DNA from: Halomonas shengliensis
GTDB lineage: Bacteria; Pseudomonadota; Gammaproteobacteria; Pseudomonadales; Halomonadaceae
Direction of reading: 5' to 3'
Length of the DNA stretch: 64,000 nucleotides
Assembly: GCF_900104135.1 (NCBI RefSeq)
Contig: NZ_FNIV01000007.1
Span: 107,146-171,145 of the forward strand
Below the pieces are notes generated by a model that did no database searches, had not been told where the DNA came from, and worked only from the letters and a program-made list of their open reading frames with translations. Below are positions 42,317 through 51,591 of this stretch, piece by piece. A program made the translations under genes and the position numbers. The stretch's first letter is position 1. Each line of letters opens with the position of its first letter.

Positions 42317-43690
42317 ATGAAGATCATCATTCTCGGCGCCGGCCAGGTCGGCGGCACCTTGGCCGAACACCTGGCCCGCGAGGAAAACGACATCACCGTC
42401 GTCGACACCAACGGCGACAAGCTGCGCGAGCTGCACACCAAGCTCGACATCCGCACCGTGGTGGGCCCCGGCTCCTATCCCATGGTGCTGCGCCAGGCGG
42501 GCTGCGAGGACGCCGACATGCTGATCGCGGTGACCAGCCAGGACGAGGTCAACATGATCGCCTGCCAGGTCGCCCATACCCTCTTCCGCACCCCCACCAA
42601 GATCGCCCGGGTGCGGGCCACCGCCTACCTCACCCGCCGCGGTCTGTTCGCCCACGAGGCGGTGCCCATCGACGTGCTGATCAGCCCCGAGCAGGTGGTC
42701 ACCGACCATATCCGCCGCCTGATCGAGCACCCCGGTGCCCTGCAGGTGCTGGAGTTCGCCGGCGGCCTGGTGCAGCTGGTCGCGGTCAAGGCGATCTACG
42801 GCGGCCCGCTGGTGGGCCAGGACCTGGCCTTCCTGCGCCGCCACATGCCCAGCGTGGATACCCGGGTGGCGGCCATCTACCGCCGCAACCGGCCGATCAT
42901 CCCGCGCGGCGACACCGTCATCGAGGCCGACGACGAGGTGTTCTTCATCGCCGCCCGTCGCGACATCCGCGCGGTGATGAGCGAGCTTCGGCGCCTCGAC
43001 CGCGACTTCCGCCGGGTGATCATCGCCGGCGGCGGCAACATCGGCGAGCGCCTCGCCGAGCACCTCGAGCACAGCCACCAGGTCAAGATCATCGAGCACA
43101 GCCTGGAGCGCTGCACGGTGCTCTCCGAGCGCCTCGACCGCACCGTGGTGCTGCACGGCAGCGCCACCAGCAAGCGGCTGCTGGAGGAGGAGAACATCGA
43201 GGAGTGCGACATCTTCTGCGCCCTGACCAACGACGACGAGGTCAACATCATGTCGTCGATGCTGGCCAAGCGCATGGGCGCCAAGAAGGTACTGACGCTG
43301 ATCAACAACGCCGCCTACGTCGACCTGGTGCAGGGCGGCGAGATCGACATCGCCATCTCGCCCCAGCAGGCCACCATCGGCAGCCTGCTCACCCACGTGC
43401 GCCGCGGCGACATCGTCAACGTCCACTCCCTACGCCGCGGCGCCGCCGAGGCCATCGAGGCGATCGCCCACGGCGACACCCAGTCCTCGCGGGTGGTGGG
43501 CCGCGCCATCGGCGAGATCGAGCTGCCCCGGGGCACCACCATCGGCGCCATCGTGCGCGGCAAGGAGGTGCTGATCGCCCATGACGACGTGGTGGTGGAG
43601 TCCGGCGACCACGTCATCCTGTTCGTGATCGACAAGCGCCGTATCCGCGACGTGGAGCGACTGTTCCAGGTCGGGCTGACCTTCTTCTGA
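42317..43690 (+). CDS. trkA: Trk potassium uptake NAD-binding regulator TrkA
   Basis: 457-aa cytosolic gating protein of Trk K+ channels. Two RCK units, each with a dinucleotide loop: [18 protein letters not shown] (2-19) and [17 protein letters not shown] (about 234-250), each followed by a TrkA-C domain. K+ accumulation is the first response to salt shock, which suits a halophile alongside ectoine metabolism. trkH follows by 13 bp. Confidence 0.97.
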   Translation: MKIIILGAGQVGGTLAEHLAREENDITVVDTNGDKLRELHTKLDIRTVVGPGSYPMVLRQAGCEDADMLIAVTSQDEVNMIACQVAHTLFRTPTKIARVRATAYLTRRGLFAHEAVPIDVLISPEQVVTDHIRRLIEHPGALQVLEFAGGLVQLVAVKAIYGGPLVGQDLAFLRRHMPSVDTRVAAIYRRNRPIIPRGDTVIEADDEVFFIAARRDIRAVMSELRRLDRDFRRVIIAGGGNIGERLAEHLEHSHQVKIIEHSLERCTVLSERLDRTVVLHGSATSKRLLEEENIEECDIFCALTNDDEVNIMSSMLAKRMGAKKVLTLINNAAYVDLVQGGEIDIAISPQQATIGSLLTHVRRGDIVNVHSLRRGAAEAIEAIAHGDTQSSRVVGRAIGEIELPRGTTIGAIVRGKEVLIAHDDVVVESGDHVILFVIDKRRIRDVERLFQVGLTFF

Positions 43691-43703
43691 CGGGGAGTCA
43701 TCG

Positions 43704-45152
43704 ATGAGCCTGCGCATGATCCTGCGCATCCTGGGGCTGCTGCTGATGCTCTTCAGCCTGACCATGATGCCGCCCATCCTGATCTCGCTGCTGTTCGGCG
43801 ACGGCCAGTGGGACGCCTTCGCCGTGGCCATCGCCATCACCGTGGCCACCGGCGCGCTGATGTTCCTGCCCAACCGCCGCGCCCGCAAGGAGCTGCGCAC
43901 CCGCGACGGCTTCCTGATCGCCGCCCTGTTCTGGAGCGTGCTGGCACTGTTCGGCTCGTTGCCACTGATGCTCACCGGCGAGGCGGCGCTCTCGGTGACC
44001 GATGCGGTGTTCGAGTCCTTCTCGGGGCTGACCACCACCGGCGCCACCGTGATCACCGGCATCGAGCACCTGCCCGAGTCGATCCTCTACTACCGTCAGC
44101 AGCTGCAGTGGCTAGGCGGCATGGGGATCGTGGTGCTGGCCGTCGCCATCCTGCCGACCCTGGGGGTCGGCGGCATGGCCCTCTACCGCACCGAGATCCC
44201 GGGCCCCCTCAAGGACTCCAAGCTCACCCCGCGCATCACCGAGACCGCCAAGGCGCTGTGGTACATCTACGCCTCGCTGACCATCGCCTGCATGCTCGCC
44301 TACATGGCCGCCGGCATGGACTGGTTCGACGCCCTGGGCCACAGCTTCTCCACCGTGGCCATCGGCGGCTTCTCCACCTACGACGCCAGCATCGGCCACT
44401 TCGACAGCGCCGCCATCGAGCTGATCTGCGTGTTCTTCCTGCTGGTCTCGGCGGTCAGCTTCAGCCTGCACTTCACCGCCTGGCGCCAGCGCAGCGTACT
44501 GCACTACTTCGAGGATCCCGAGGCACGCTTCCTGCTGCTGTTCCTGGCCGGGCTGACCACCATCACCGCCGTCTCGCTGTGGCTCACCGGCACCTACGAG
44601 ACCGAGCTGGGGCTGCGCCATGCGCTGTTCGAGGTGGTCTCGGTGGCCACCACCGCCGGCTTCGCGGTGGCCGACTTCTCGCTGTGGCCCGGCGCCCTGC
44701 CCTTCCTGCTGTTCGTGGCCGCCTTCGTCGGTGGCTGTTCGGGCTCCACCGGCGGCGGCATGAAGGTGATCCGCATCATCCTGATCCTCAAGCAGGGCAT
44801 GCGCGAGGTGATGCGCCTGATCCACCCCAGCGCGGTGATCACGGTGAAGATCGGCAAGGTGAGCGTGCCGGACGGCATCGCCCAGGCGGTGTGGGGCTTC
44901 TTCTCCGCCTACGTGATGCTGTTCTTCCTGATGCTGGTGGGGGTGATGGCCACCGGCGTCGACCAGGTCACCGCCTGGTCCACGGTGGGCTCGGCGCTCA
45001 ACAACCTGGGCCCGGCGCTGGGCGAGGCCTCGGCCCACTACGGCGACCTGCCGACCCTGGCCAAGTGGATCCTGGTGATCGCCATGCTGCTGGGGCGCCT
45101 GGAGATCTTCACCGTGCTGGTGCTGTTCACCCCGGCCTTCTGGCGCCGCTGA
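43704..45152 (+). CDS. trkH: Trk potassium transporter TrkH
   Basis: 482-aa inner-membrane K+ uptake protein with four pore-loop repeats: SFSGLTTTGATV, SFSTVAIGGFSTYD, SVATTAGFAVAD and SALNNLGPALGEA carry the filter glycines; the intramembrane GCSGSTGGGMKVIR region lies before the third/fourth repeat. Works with TrkA. GGGGAG precedes the ATG. Its TGA stop is part of the 8-bp direct repeat flanking R1-F. Confidence 0.97.
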   Translation: MSLRMILRILGLLLMLFSLTMMPPILISLLFGDGQWDAFAVAIAITVATGALMFLPNRRARKELRTRDGFLIAALFWSVLALFGSLPLMLTGEAALSVTDAVFESFSGLTTTGATVITGIEHLPESILYYRQQLQWLGGMGIVVLAVAILPTLGVGGMALYRTEIPGPLKDSKLTPRITETAKALWYIYASLTIACMLAYMAAGMDWFDALGHSFSTVAIGGFSTYDASIGHFDSAAIELICVFFLLVSAVSFSLHFTAWRQRSVLHYFEDPEARFLLLFLAGLTTITAVSLWLTGTYETELGLRHALFEVVSVATTAGFAVADFSLWPGALPFLLFVAAFVGGCSGSTGGGMKVIRIILILKQGMREVMRLIHPSAVITVKIGKVSVPDGIAQAVWGFFSAYVMLFFLMLVGVMATGVDQVTAWSTVGSALNNLGPALGEASAHYGDLPTLAKWILVIAMLLGRLEIFTVLVLFTPAFWRR

Positions 45153-45157
45153 CACCT

Positions 45158-45334
45158 CAGGGCTATCGCAGTTAGCCATGCGGCGATAGCGAAAGGCGCC
45201 GTGGACAGGTCGGAGAGGGGGTCCGAGGACCAGGGATGGCCGAGGTAGCCTACAAGGACGAACTCGTAGCGCCCCCTCGCAGGCCTGTCGCCGGGTCAGC
45301 CTTGAGCGGTGCTGCCATCTGCGATAGCCCTGGA
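45158..45334 (+). mobile_element. R1 hairpin element, copy F, with TIR and flanking duplication
   Basis: The best-preserved R1 copy, about 177 bp. Perfect 14-bp terminal inverted repeats CAGGGCTATCGCAG (45158-45171) and its complement (45319-45332). Flanked by the direct repeat TGACACCT at 45150-45157 and 45335-45342, the expected trace of insertion with target duplication. Internal arms GGACAGGTCGGAGAGGGGG and CCCCCTCGCAGGCCTGTC. No reading frame of interest; would need a transposase supplied elsewhere. Confidence 0.82.
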
Positions 45335-45350
45335 TGACACCTCCCCCGGT

Positions 45351-45379
45351 TTGGCCAGGGACTGGCGTTCGTGGATAAT
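45351..45379 (+). promoter_or_regulatory. Promoter of traB-family gene
   Basis: TTGGCC (45351-45356), a 17-bp spacer and GATAAT (45374-45379). It argues against the GTG at 45371 as the start, since that codon lies inside the -10 region. Confidence 0.65.
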
Positions 45380-45409
45380 CAACGCTTCACTCTCTCGAAG
45401 CGAGCCTCC

Positions 45410-46645
45410 ATGACCGAGACCCAGGCCCCGACCCGCCCGGACGATGCCACCAGCGGCCCGCAGCGGGTCCTGCAGGTCGGCGAGACCCGCTACACCCTGC
45501 TCGGCACGGCCCACGTCTCCGCCGAGAGCGCCGCGGACGTGCGCCGGCTGATCCGTTCCGGCGAGTTCGACGCCGTGGCCATCGAGCTGTGCGACTCCCG
45601 CCACCAGAGCCTCACCAACCCCGACGCCCTGGGCGAGCAGGACCTGTTCCAGGTCTTCCGCCAGGGCAAGGCGGGGATGGTGGCGGCGAGCCTGGCGCTG
45701 GGCGCCTTCCAGCAGCGCCTGGCGGAGCAGTCCGGCATCGAGCCCGGCGCCGAGATGCGCGCCGCCCTGACGGAGTCGAAGCGGGCCGAGCTGCCGCTGC
45801 TGCTGATCGACCGCGACGTGGGGGTCACCCTCAGGCGCATCTACCACAATGTTCCTTGGTGGCAGCGTTTCTCGCTGTTCTCGGGGCTTCTTGGCAGCGT
45901 GATGTCACGCCAGGAGGTCTCCGCCGAGGAGATCGAACGGCTCAAGGAGGGCGACGTCCTGGAGTCCACCTTCAGCGAGTTCGCCGCCGAGTCCGTGCGT
46001 CTCTACACCCCGCTGATCAGCGAGCGTGACCGCTACATGGTGCTGCGCCTGGCGGAGGACGCCCCGCCGGGGCGCTACCGCAACGTGCTGGTGGTGATCG
46101 GCGCCGGCCACATGAAGGGCATGGCCGAGCAGTTCACGGCGCCGCTACCCGAGGCCCCACGCCCGGAGCGCGAGGCACTGGAGGCCACGCCACCGCCGTC
46201 GAAGATCTGGAAGGCGCTGCCCTGGCTGATCACAGGCCTGGTGCTGACCGGCTTCGCCATCGGCTTCTCGCGCAACACCGGCCTGGGCTGGCAGCTGGTG
46301 GCCGAGTGGTTCCTGATCAACGGCGTGCTCTCCGCGGGGGCGACCCTGGCGGCCCTGGCCCACCCGGTGACGGTGATCGCCACCTTCTTCGCCGCCCCGC
46401 TCACCTCGCTCAACCCCACCATCGGCGCCGGCTTCGTGGCCGCCGGGGTGGAGCTCTACCTGCGCAAGCCCAAGGTGCGCGACTTCTCCACCCTGCGCCA
46501 CGACGTCACCGCCCTCAAGGGGTGGTGGCGCAACCGGGTGTCGCGCACCCTGCTGGTGTTCCTGCTAGCCACCCTGGGCTCCGCCGCCGGCACCTGGATC
46601 GCCGGCTTCCGCATCGCCGGCACCCTGTTCGGCGGCTCGCCTTGA
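45410..46645 (+). CDS. TraB/PrgY (GumN-like) family membrane protein
   Basis: 411 aa. N-terminal TraB domain with the diagnostic LLGTAHVSAESAADVRRLI (about 30-50), AIELCDSR and VVIGAGHMKGM; C-terminal third has about four membrane spans (from 270). PrgY/TraB proteins are proposed membrane proteases acting on signalling peptides; the role in proteobacteria is unknown. The gene is bracketed by R1-F upstream and R1-E downstream in opposite orientation. The SD is weak. Confidence 0.88.
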   Translation: MTETQAPTRPDDATSGPQRVLQVGETRYTLLGTAHVSAESAADVRRLIRSGEFDAVAIELCDSRHQSLTNPDALGEQDLFQVFRQGKAGMVAASLALGAFQQRLAEQSGIEPGAEMRAALTESKRAELPLLLIDRDVGVTLRRIYHNVPWWQRFSLFSGLLGSVMSRQEVSAEEIERLKEGDVLESTFSEFAAESVRLYTPLISERDRYMVLRLAEDAPPGRYRNVLVVIGAGHMKGMAEQFTAPLPEAPRPEREALEATPPPSKIWKALPWLITGLVLTGFAIGFSRNTGLGWQLVAEWFLINGVLSAGATLAALAHPVTVIATFFAAPLTSLNPTIGAGFVAAGVELYLRKPKVRDFSTLRHDVTALKGWWRNRVSRTLLVFLLATLGSAAGTWIAGFRIAGTLFGGSP

Positions 46646-46670
46646 TCAATCCAGGAGCCCCTAGGGCCCG

Positions 46671-46780
46671 GGGCTGACCTGGCGACAAGCCTGCGAGGAG
46701 GCGCTGTGAATACCTCCATGTACGCTACCGACGCCATCCATGGCGTAGGACCTCCTCTACGGCTTGTCACCAGCGCCCCT
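46671..46780 (-). repeat. R1 hairpin repeat, copy E (inverted)
   Basis: Minus-strand copy. Arms GACAAGCC / GGCTTGTC and GAGGAGG / CCTCCTC replace the GACAGGCC and GAGGGGG of other copies, changed on both sides; the inner hairpin is TACGCCATGGATGGCGTC. It lies between the convergent traB-family and tapT genes. Confidence 0.82.
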
Positions 46781-46797
46781 ATCTTTGCGTTATAGCG

Positions 46798-47577
46798 CTA
46801 TCCCTTTCGCGCCAGCAGGCGCTGCATCGCCGCCGTCGGCGCCTCGATCTTCTCGAAGCGCCGGCTGGCGGCGTAGCTGTCGTTGAAGGCATCGAAGTAG
46901 TCGTCCAGTACCCCGGCGGCCTCGGCGTCTCCCCCCTGGCGCAGCAGCTCGGCGGCCACCTCGGCGGTGCACAGGTGCGCGGCAGAGGCCGGCTTGCGCA
47001 GCCGGTAGCGGGTCAGGCGCTCGGTGCGCAGCGGCAGCACCGGCAGGGCATCCAGGTAGGGGCTCTTGCGGAAGATGCGGCGTGCCTGGCGCCAGGTGCC
47101 GTCGAGCAGCAGGTAGACCGGGATGCGCCCCGCCGCCTTCGCCTCGGCCACGGCGTCGATGCCCACCACGCGCTCGGCGTAGTCGGGCTGGTCGTCGGGG
47201 AAGACCACGAAGGGGGCGAAGCGCTCGTCCGCCAACAGCGACAGCAGGCGCTCGTCGGGCGCGGTGCGGTACCAGGTGAAGACCTCGGTGTCGGGCAGCA
47301 CATCGTGGATCAACCGCCCGGTGTTGGTGGGCTTGTGGTGCTCCATGGGATGGGTAAGCAGCCACACCCGTGCCTCGCTGTCGGCCGTCGCCGCATAGGG
47401 ACAGAGGCAGTTGAGCATGGGCAGGTGGCACCCCGGGCAGCGCTCCACGAAACTGCCGCGCGCCTTGAACTCGCGGCGCGGCGGCCTCGGATGACCGGTG
47501 GCGGGGTCCCGGTCGAGCTCGGTCTCCGGCGCGCGCGCCTGGCGGGTCTCGGGGTCGTGGTAGCGGTCGTCCTGCAT
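46798..47577 (-). CDS. tapT: tRNA-uridine aminocarboxypropyltransferase TapT (DTW domain)
   Basis: 259-aa enzyme that adds the acp group to U47 of tRNAs. Cys-rich zinc-like motif RCPGCHLPMLNCLCP, HPMEHHKPTNTGRL and the DTW-family core LLLDGTWRQARRIF. An N-terminal stretch of about 45 residues is charged and lies outside the domain. The ATG at 47577 is chosen because the ATG at 47619 overlaps a TAGAAT -10-like box; either is possible. Confidence 0.88.
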   Translation of the reverse strand: MQDDRYHDPETRQARAPETELDRDPATGHPRPPRREFKARGSFVERCPGCHLPMLNCLCPYAATADSEARVWLLTHPMEHHKPTNTGRLIHDVLPDTEVFTWYRTAPDERLLSLLADERFAPFVVFPDDQPDYAERVVGIDAVAEAKAAGRIPVYLLLDGTWRQARRIFRKSPYLDALPVLPLRTERLTRYRLRKPASAAHLCTAEVAAELLRQGGDAEAAGVLDDYFDAFNDSYAASRRFEKIEAPTAAMQRLLARKG

Positions 47578-47640
47578 AGGGGGCCTGTCCGGGGCGAAAA
47601 CGGGGGCGCATTCTAGCATGCGGCCTGCCCCCTGCCCGCC

Positions 47641-48375
47641 TCAGCCCAGCAGCGTCTCCGGGACCCACAGCCGCCCTTCGCGCCGCCAGTGGCGCACCAG
47701 CGCCGGCACCCCCTTGCCGGCGGGCTGGCTGAGCCGCGCCACCCCCGGCGGGGCCAGCGCCTCGACCTCAGGGTCGACCAGCACGCAGGGTGCGCCGAGG
47801 GGGGCATGCTGCAGCAGCGAGGCGGCCGGCATCACGGCCAGCGAGGTGCCCACCACCAGCACCAGGTCCGCGCCGCCGACGATCTCGCAGGCCTCCCCGA
47901 AGTGGGGCACCTCCTCGCCGAACCACACCACGTCGGGGCGCAGCTGGCTGCCCTTGTCGCAGATATCGCCCAGCTCGATGCCGCCCCGGGGCAGCGGGTA
48001 GTGCATGCGCCGGTCCACCGTGGAGCGGGCCTTGAGGATCTCGCCATGCAGGTGGAGCACCTGGCGCGAGCCGGCCCGCTCGTGGAGGTCGTCGATGTTC
48101 TGGGTGACGATGCTGACCCGGAAGCCCTGCCGCTCCAGGGCCGCCAGTGCCTTGTGGGCGGCGTTGGGGCGCGCCCGGCGCACCTGGTCACGACGGGCAT
48201 TGTAGAAGGCCAGCACCCGCGCCGGGTCGCGCCGCCATGCCTCGGGCGTGGCCACCTCCTCGACGCGGTGGTCGGCCCACAGGCCATCGTCGGCGCGGAA
48301 GGTCTGGATGCCGCTCTCGGCGCTGATGCCGGCGCCGGTCAGCACCACCAGGTGGGGGGCACGCTGCGGGGTCAT
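47641..48375 (-). CDS. cobB: SIR2-family NAD-dependent deacylase CobB, no zinc cysteines
   Basis: 244-aa sirtuin. VLTGAGISAESGIQTFR (11-27), TQNIDDLHERAG (91-102), catalytic His110 in LHLHGE, and WFGEEVP. Tyr58 and Arg61 in FYNARR are the acyl-pocket pair typical of SIRT5-like desuccinylases. The zinc module normally has two CxxC pairs; here residues 113-146 hold one cysteine only (C139), so no zinc site is evident. Expected to remove acetyl or succinyl groups from lysine. Confidence 0.9.
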   Translation of the reverse strand: MTPQRAPHLVVLTGAGISAESGIQTFRADDGLWADHRVEEVATPEAWRRDPARVLAFYNARRDQVRRARPNAAHKALAALERQGFRVSIVTQNIDDLHERAGSRQVLHLHGEILKARSTVDRRMHYPLPRGGIELGDICDKGSQLRPDVVWFGEEVPHFGEACEIVGGADLVLVVGTSLAVMPAASLLQHAPLGAPCVLVDPEVEALAPPGVARLSQPAGKGVPALVRHWRREGRLWVPETLLG

Positions 48376-48447
48376 GGCACCTCCTCGTCTGCCGAACCGG
48401 TTCCCGGGACGACACTACCACCCGCCCCACGGAGCGGCCAGCCGCGG

Positions 48448-50193
48448 CTAGTGCACCAGGCCGTTCTCCTCGCCGCCGGCGAAACGCTGCTTATTGCGGT
48501 AGGGGTAGACGTCGATCACCCGGCCCTCGAGGATCGCCTGCTGCAGCCCCTGCCAGTAGTCGGCGTCGAAAAGCTCGGGGTGGAGCTGGGTGAAGAGCCT
48601 GCGCAGCCGGATATCGGCGAACAGGAAGGGCCCGAACTCCTCGGGGAAGATGTCGTTGGGCCCCACCGAGTACCAGGGCTCATCGGCCAGCTCCTGCTCG
48701 GGATAGAGCGGCTCCGGAATGTGCCGGAAGTGGCACTCGGTGAGGTAGCACACCTCGTCGTAGTCGTAGAACACCACCCGGCCGTGGCGGGTGACCCCGA
48801 AGTTCTTGAGCAGCATGTCGCCGGGGAAGATGTTGGCGGCGGCCATCTGCTTGATGGCGTTACCGTAGTCCTTGAGCACCGCGCGGGTCTCCTGCTCATC
48901 GCACTGCTCGAGGTAGAGGTTGAGCGGGGTCATCATGCGCTCGGTGTAACAGTGCTTGATGATCACCTTGTCGCCCCGCAGTGTGACGGTGGAGGGCGCC
49001 ACCTCCAGCAGGTGCGCCAGGCAGTCCGGGGCGAAGTGGTCCTGGCGGGCGATGAAGTTGGAGAACTCCTGGGTATCGGCCATGCGCCCCACCCGGTCGT
49101 GGCGCTTTACCAGGCGGTACTTCTCGCGCACGTTCTCGCGGCTCATCGTCTTGCCGGGATCGAAGCGGTCCTTGATGACCTTGAACACGGTGCGAAACGA
49201 CGGCAGCACGAACACCGCCATGACCATGCCGCGCACCCCGGGGGCGATGATGAAGCGGTCCTCGCGCCGGGCCACCTGGCGGTTGAGGGCGCGGAAGAAC
49301 TCCGTCTTGCCGTGCTTGAAGAAGCCGATGGCGGCGTAGAGCTCGCCCTGGGGCTTGTCGGGCATCAGCCCCTGCAGGTAGTGGACGAACTCGCTGGGCA
49401 CCACCACCTTGACCTGGAAGTAGGCGCGGGTGAAGGAGAAGATGATCGACACCTCGTCGGGCTCGATCAGCACGGTGTCCAGGCAGAGCCCCTGCCCCTC
49501 GGCGTGGAGTACCGGCAGCACCAGCGGCACCTGCTGGCCGCCGCCGCGTACGCGCCCCACCAGGTAGGCGCCCTTGTTGCGGTAGAAGACGCTCTTGATC
49601 AGCTCGATTTCGGCCTCGGGATCCGCGCGGATCGCCTCCGGCAGCAGCCGCTCGAGCGCCGCGGCGCCAAGGGCTGCGTCCCGCTCGAGGTCGATGAAGG
49701 GCGTCGTGAAGCGCGCCTCGCCCAGCGCCCAGCGCACCCCGCCCTGCCAGTCGCCGCCCACCCGGTGGTGCCGGCAGAGGGTGAGCCCGGAGTGGTGCGC
49801 CGCCCGCTCCCGGGAGCTGTAGACGAACATCCAGTCGTTACGGATATGGCGGTGGTGGAAGAGCGAGCAGAACATCGAGTTGAAGTAGGTCTCGGCGAGC
49901 TCGTAGTCGAGCCGCTGGGCGATCAGCTCGGCGTAGTGGGCCCGCGCCAGGCGCCAGCACTCGAAGTCGGTGAGGCGCTCCTCGTCGACGCTGCGCCGCA
50001 GCCGGGTCAGGGTATCCTCGACCTTCGCCTCGTAGAGGTTGATGCGCTCGGCCGAGGCCTGCTGCGCCTCGCGCCAGGCCGCCTCGGCGAAGCGGCGGCT
50101 GGCGTCCGCGGTGATCGCCTTGAAGCGCGAGCGGTACTCGTCGAAGCCATGCAGGATGGTGGCGGCGAGGCGGTAGGCGGGTGAAGTGGGCAT
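48448..50193 (-). CDS. aceK: Isocitrate dehydrogenase kinase/phosphatase AceK
   Basis: 581-aa bifunctional enzyme that switches isocitrate dehydrogenase on and off by phosphorylation, directing carbon into the glyoxylate shunt on acetate or fatty acids. Regulatory N-terminal half; kinase-like C-terminal half with IIAPGVRGMVMAVFVLPSF, FKVIKDRF, FPGDMLLKNFGVTRHGRVVF and DYDEVCYLTECHFR. aceA and aceB are not adjacent. Start at 50193 fits the family MPTSPAYRLAATILHGFDEY. Confidence 0.96.
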   Translation of the reverse strand: MPTSPAYRLAATILHGFDEYRSRFKAITADASRRFAEAAWREAQQASAERINLYEAKVEDTLTRLRRSVDEERLTDFECWRLARAHYAELIAQRLDYELAETYFNSMFCSLFHHRHIRNDWMFVYSSRERAAHHSGLTLCRHHRVGGDWQGGVRWALGEARFTTPFIDLERDAALGAAALERLLPEAIRADPEAEIELIKSVFYRNKGAYLVGRVRGGGQQVPLVLPVLHAEGQGLCLDTVLIEPDEVSIIFSFTRAYFQVKVVVPSEFVHYLQGLMPDKPQGELYAAIGFFKHGKTEFFRALNRQVARREDRFIIAPGVRGMVMAVFVLPSFRTVFKVIKDRFDPGKTMSRENVREKYRLVKRHDRVGRMADTQEFSNFIARQDHFAPDCLAHLLEVAPSTVTLRGDKVIIKHCYTERMMTPLNLYLEQCDEQETRAVLKDYGNAIKQMAAANIFPGDMLLKNFGVTRHGRVVFYDYDEVCYLTECHFRHIPEPLYPEQELADEPWYSVGPNDIFPEEFGPFLFADIRLRRLFTQLHPELFDADYWQGLQQAILEGRVIDVYPYRNKQRFAGGEENGLVH

Positions 50194-50359
50194 GGACGGC
50201 TCCGGGCGACATCGGGCAGGCCCCCAGCATGCCCAGAAGCCGCCGACGGGGCGAGCCGACCATGGTGGCAGCGGCACCTTGCGCAAATCAGGACCTTTTC
50301 GGTACCATTTAGGCGATGCCGCCAACGCGGTTCCCCAGGGAAGCGCCCCAGGATCGACC

Positions 50360-51538
50360 ATGCAGACCAATCCCGAGAAGCATCAGGCCACGCGCCGCAT
50401 CACCCTGCTGTCGGTGGTCGTGAACACCGTGCTGGGGGTGGCCAAGATCGTCGTGGGCTGGATCGTCGGCTCGGCCGCACTGATCGCCGACGGCATCCAC
50501 TCCTTCTCCGACCTGGTGACCGACGGCTTCGTGCTCGCCGCCTCCCACTACGGCCACCAGGGGCCCGACCACGACCATCACTATGGCCATGGCCGTATCG
50601 AGACCCTGGCCACACTGTTCCTGGGCAGCGTGCTGATCTTCGTGGCCGGCGGCATCGTCTGGTCAAGCCTCGACCGCCTGCTGGCCAACGCCGCGATCCC
50701 GCCCCCCGGCCTCTGGGCGATCCTGCTCACCATGCTGGCCCTGCTCGCCAAGGAGTGGCTGTTCCATGTCACCCGCCGGGTGGCGCGGCGCATCGGCTCC
50801 AAGGTGCTCGAGGCCAACGCCTGGCACCACCGCAGCGACGTGCTCTCCACCGGGGTGGTCACGGTGGCGCTGATCGGCAGCCAGTTTGGCGCCACCTGGA
50901 TCGATACCCTGGCGGCGGTGATCGTCGGCCTGATGGTGGGCAAGGTGGGCTGGGACCTGCTGTGGGAATCCGGCCGCGAGCTGGTGGATACCGCCCTGCC
51001 GCTGGCCACCCAGGAGGAGATGCGCCGGGTGGCGATGAGCGTGCCCGGGGTGGAGGGAATCCACGACCTGCGCACCCGCCAGTCCGCCGGCCACACCATG
51101 CTCGACCTGCATGTGGTGGTGCCGCCGCGCATCAGCGTCTCCGAGGGGCACGAGATCGGCAACGAGGTGAGCCGCCGGCTGCGCAACGCCTTCCCCGCCC
51201 TCACCGACCTGACCTTCCACGTCGACCCCGAGGACGACGCCGGCGAGGGCGACCCCAGCCGCTTCCCCGGCCTGCCGCTGCGCCCCGAGGTGGAGGCCGC
51301 CCTGGCGCGGCGCTGGGAGGCGCTGGACGTCTGGCCGGAGATCCGCGAGATGGAGCTGCACTACCTGGAGAACGCCGTCACCGTGGTGATCTGCCTGGAC
51401 GAGGCCTCCCCCCGGGACAGCCAGGCGGAGGCCCGGCGCCTGGAGGCCACTGCCCGCGACATCGACTGGCTCTCCCGCGTCGAGGTGCGCCGCCTGGCCG
51501 GCACGCCCTGGGTGCCGGCCGCCCCGGCACGGGGATGA
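50360..51538 (+). CDS. Cation diffusion facilitator family transporter
   Basis: 392-aa divalent metal/H+ antiporter. Six membrane spans in residues 10-205; metal-site motifs ALIADGIHSFSDLVTD (TM2) and HHRSDVLSTGVV (TM5), and the histidine loop GPDHDHHYGHGRIETLA. A cytosolic ferredoxin-like domain follows, plus an extra C-terminal segment (about 300-390) beyond ordinary CDF length. Substrate (Zn, Fe or Mn) cannot be told. A TTGCGC-18-TACCAT promoter may precede it. The ATGA at the stop overlaps an in-frame start of truC. Confidence 0.92.
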   Translation: MQTNPEKHQATRRITLLSVVVNTVLGVAKIVVGWIVGSAALIADGIHSFSDLVTDGFVLAASHYGHQGPDHDHHYGHGRIETLATLFLGSVLIFVAGGIVWSSLDRLLANAAIPPPGLWAILLTMLALLAKEWLFHVTRRVARRIGSKVLEANAWHHRSDVLSTGVVTVALIGSQFGATWIDTLAAVIVGLMVGKVGWDLLWESGRELVDTALPLATQEEMRRVAMSVPGVEGIHDLRTRQSAGHTMLDLHVVVPPRISVSEGHEIGNEVSRRLRNAFPALTDLTFHVDPEDDAGEGDPSRFPGLPLRPEVEAALARRWEALDVWPEIREMELHYLENAVTVVICLDEASPRDSQAEARRLEATARDIDWLSRVEVRRLAGTPWVPAAPARG

Positions 51539-51591
51539 CATCGCCGCGGCGGACGGCGACAATGGCCGCCCTTCCCGAACCGGACCCGGCC

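Noticed and set aside
47689..50184. 831-aa plus-strand open frame covering cobB and aceK
   Set aside because: It is the antisense shadow of two well-recognised minus-strand genes in GC-rich DNA; composition is low-complexity (Val/Leu/Gly/His/Glu rich) with no domain.
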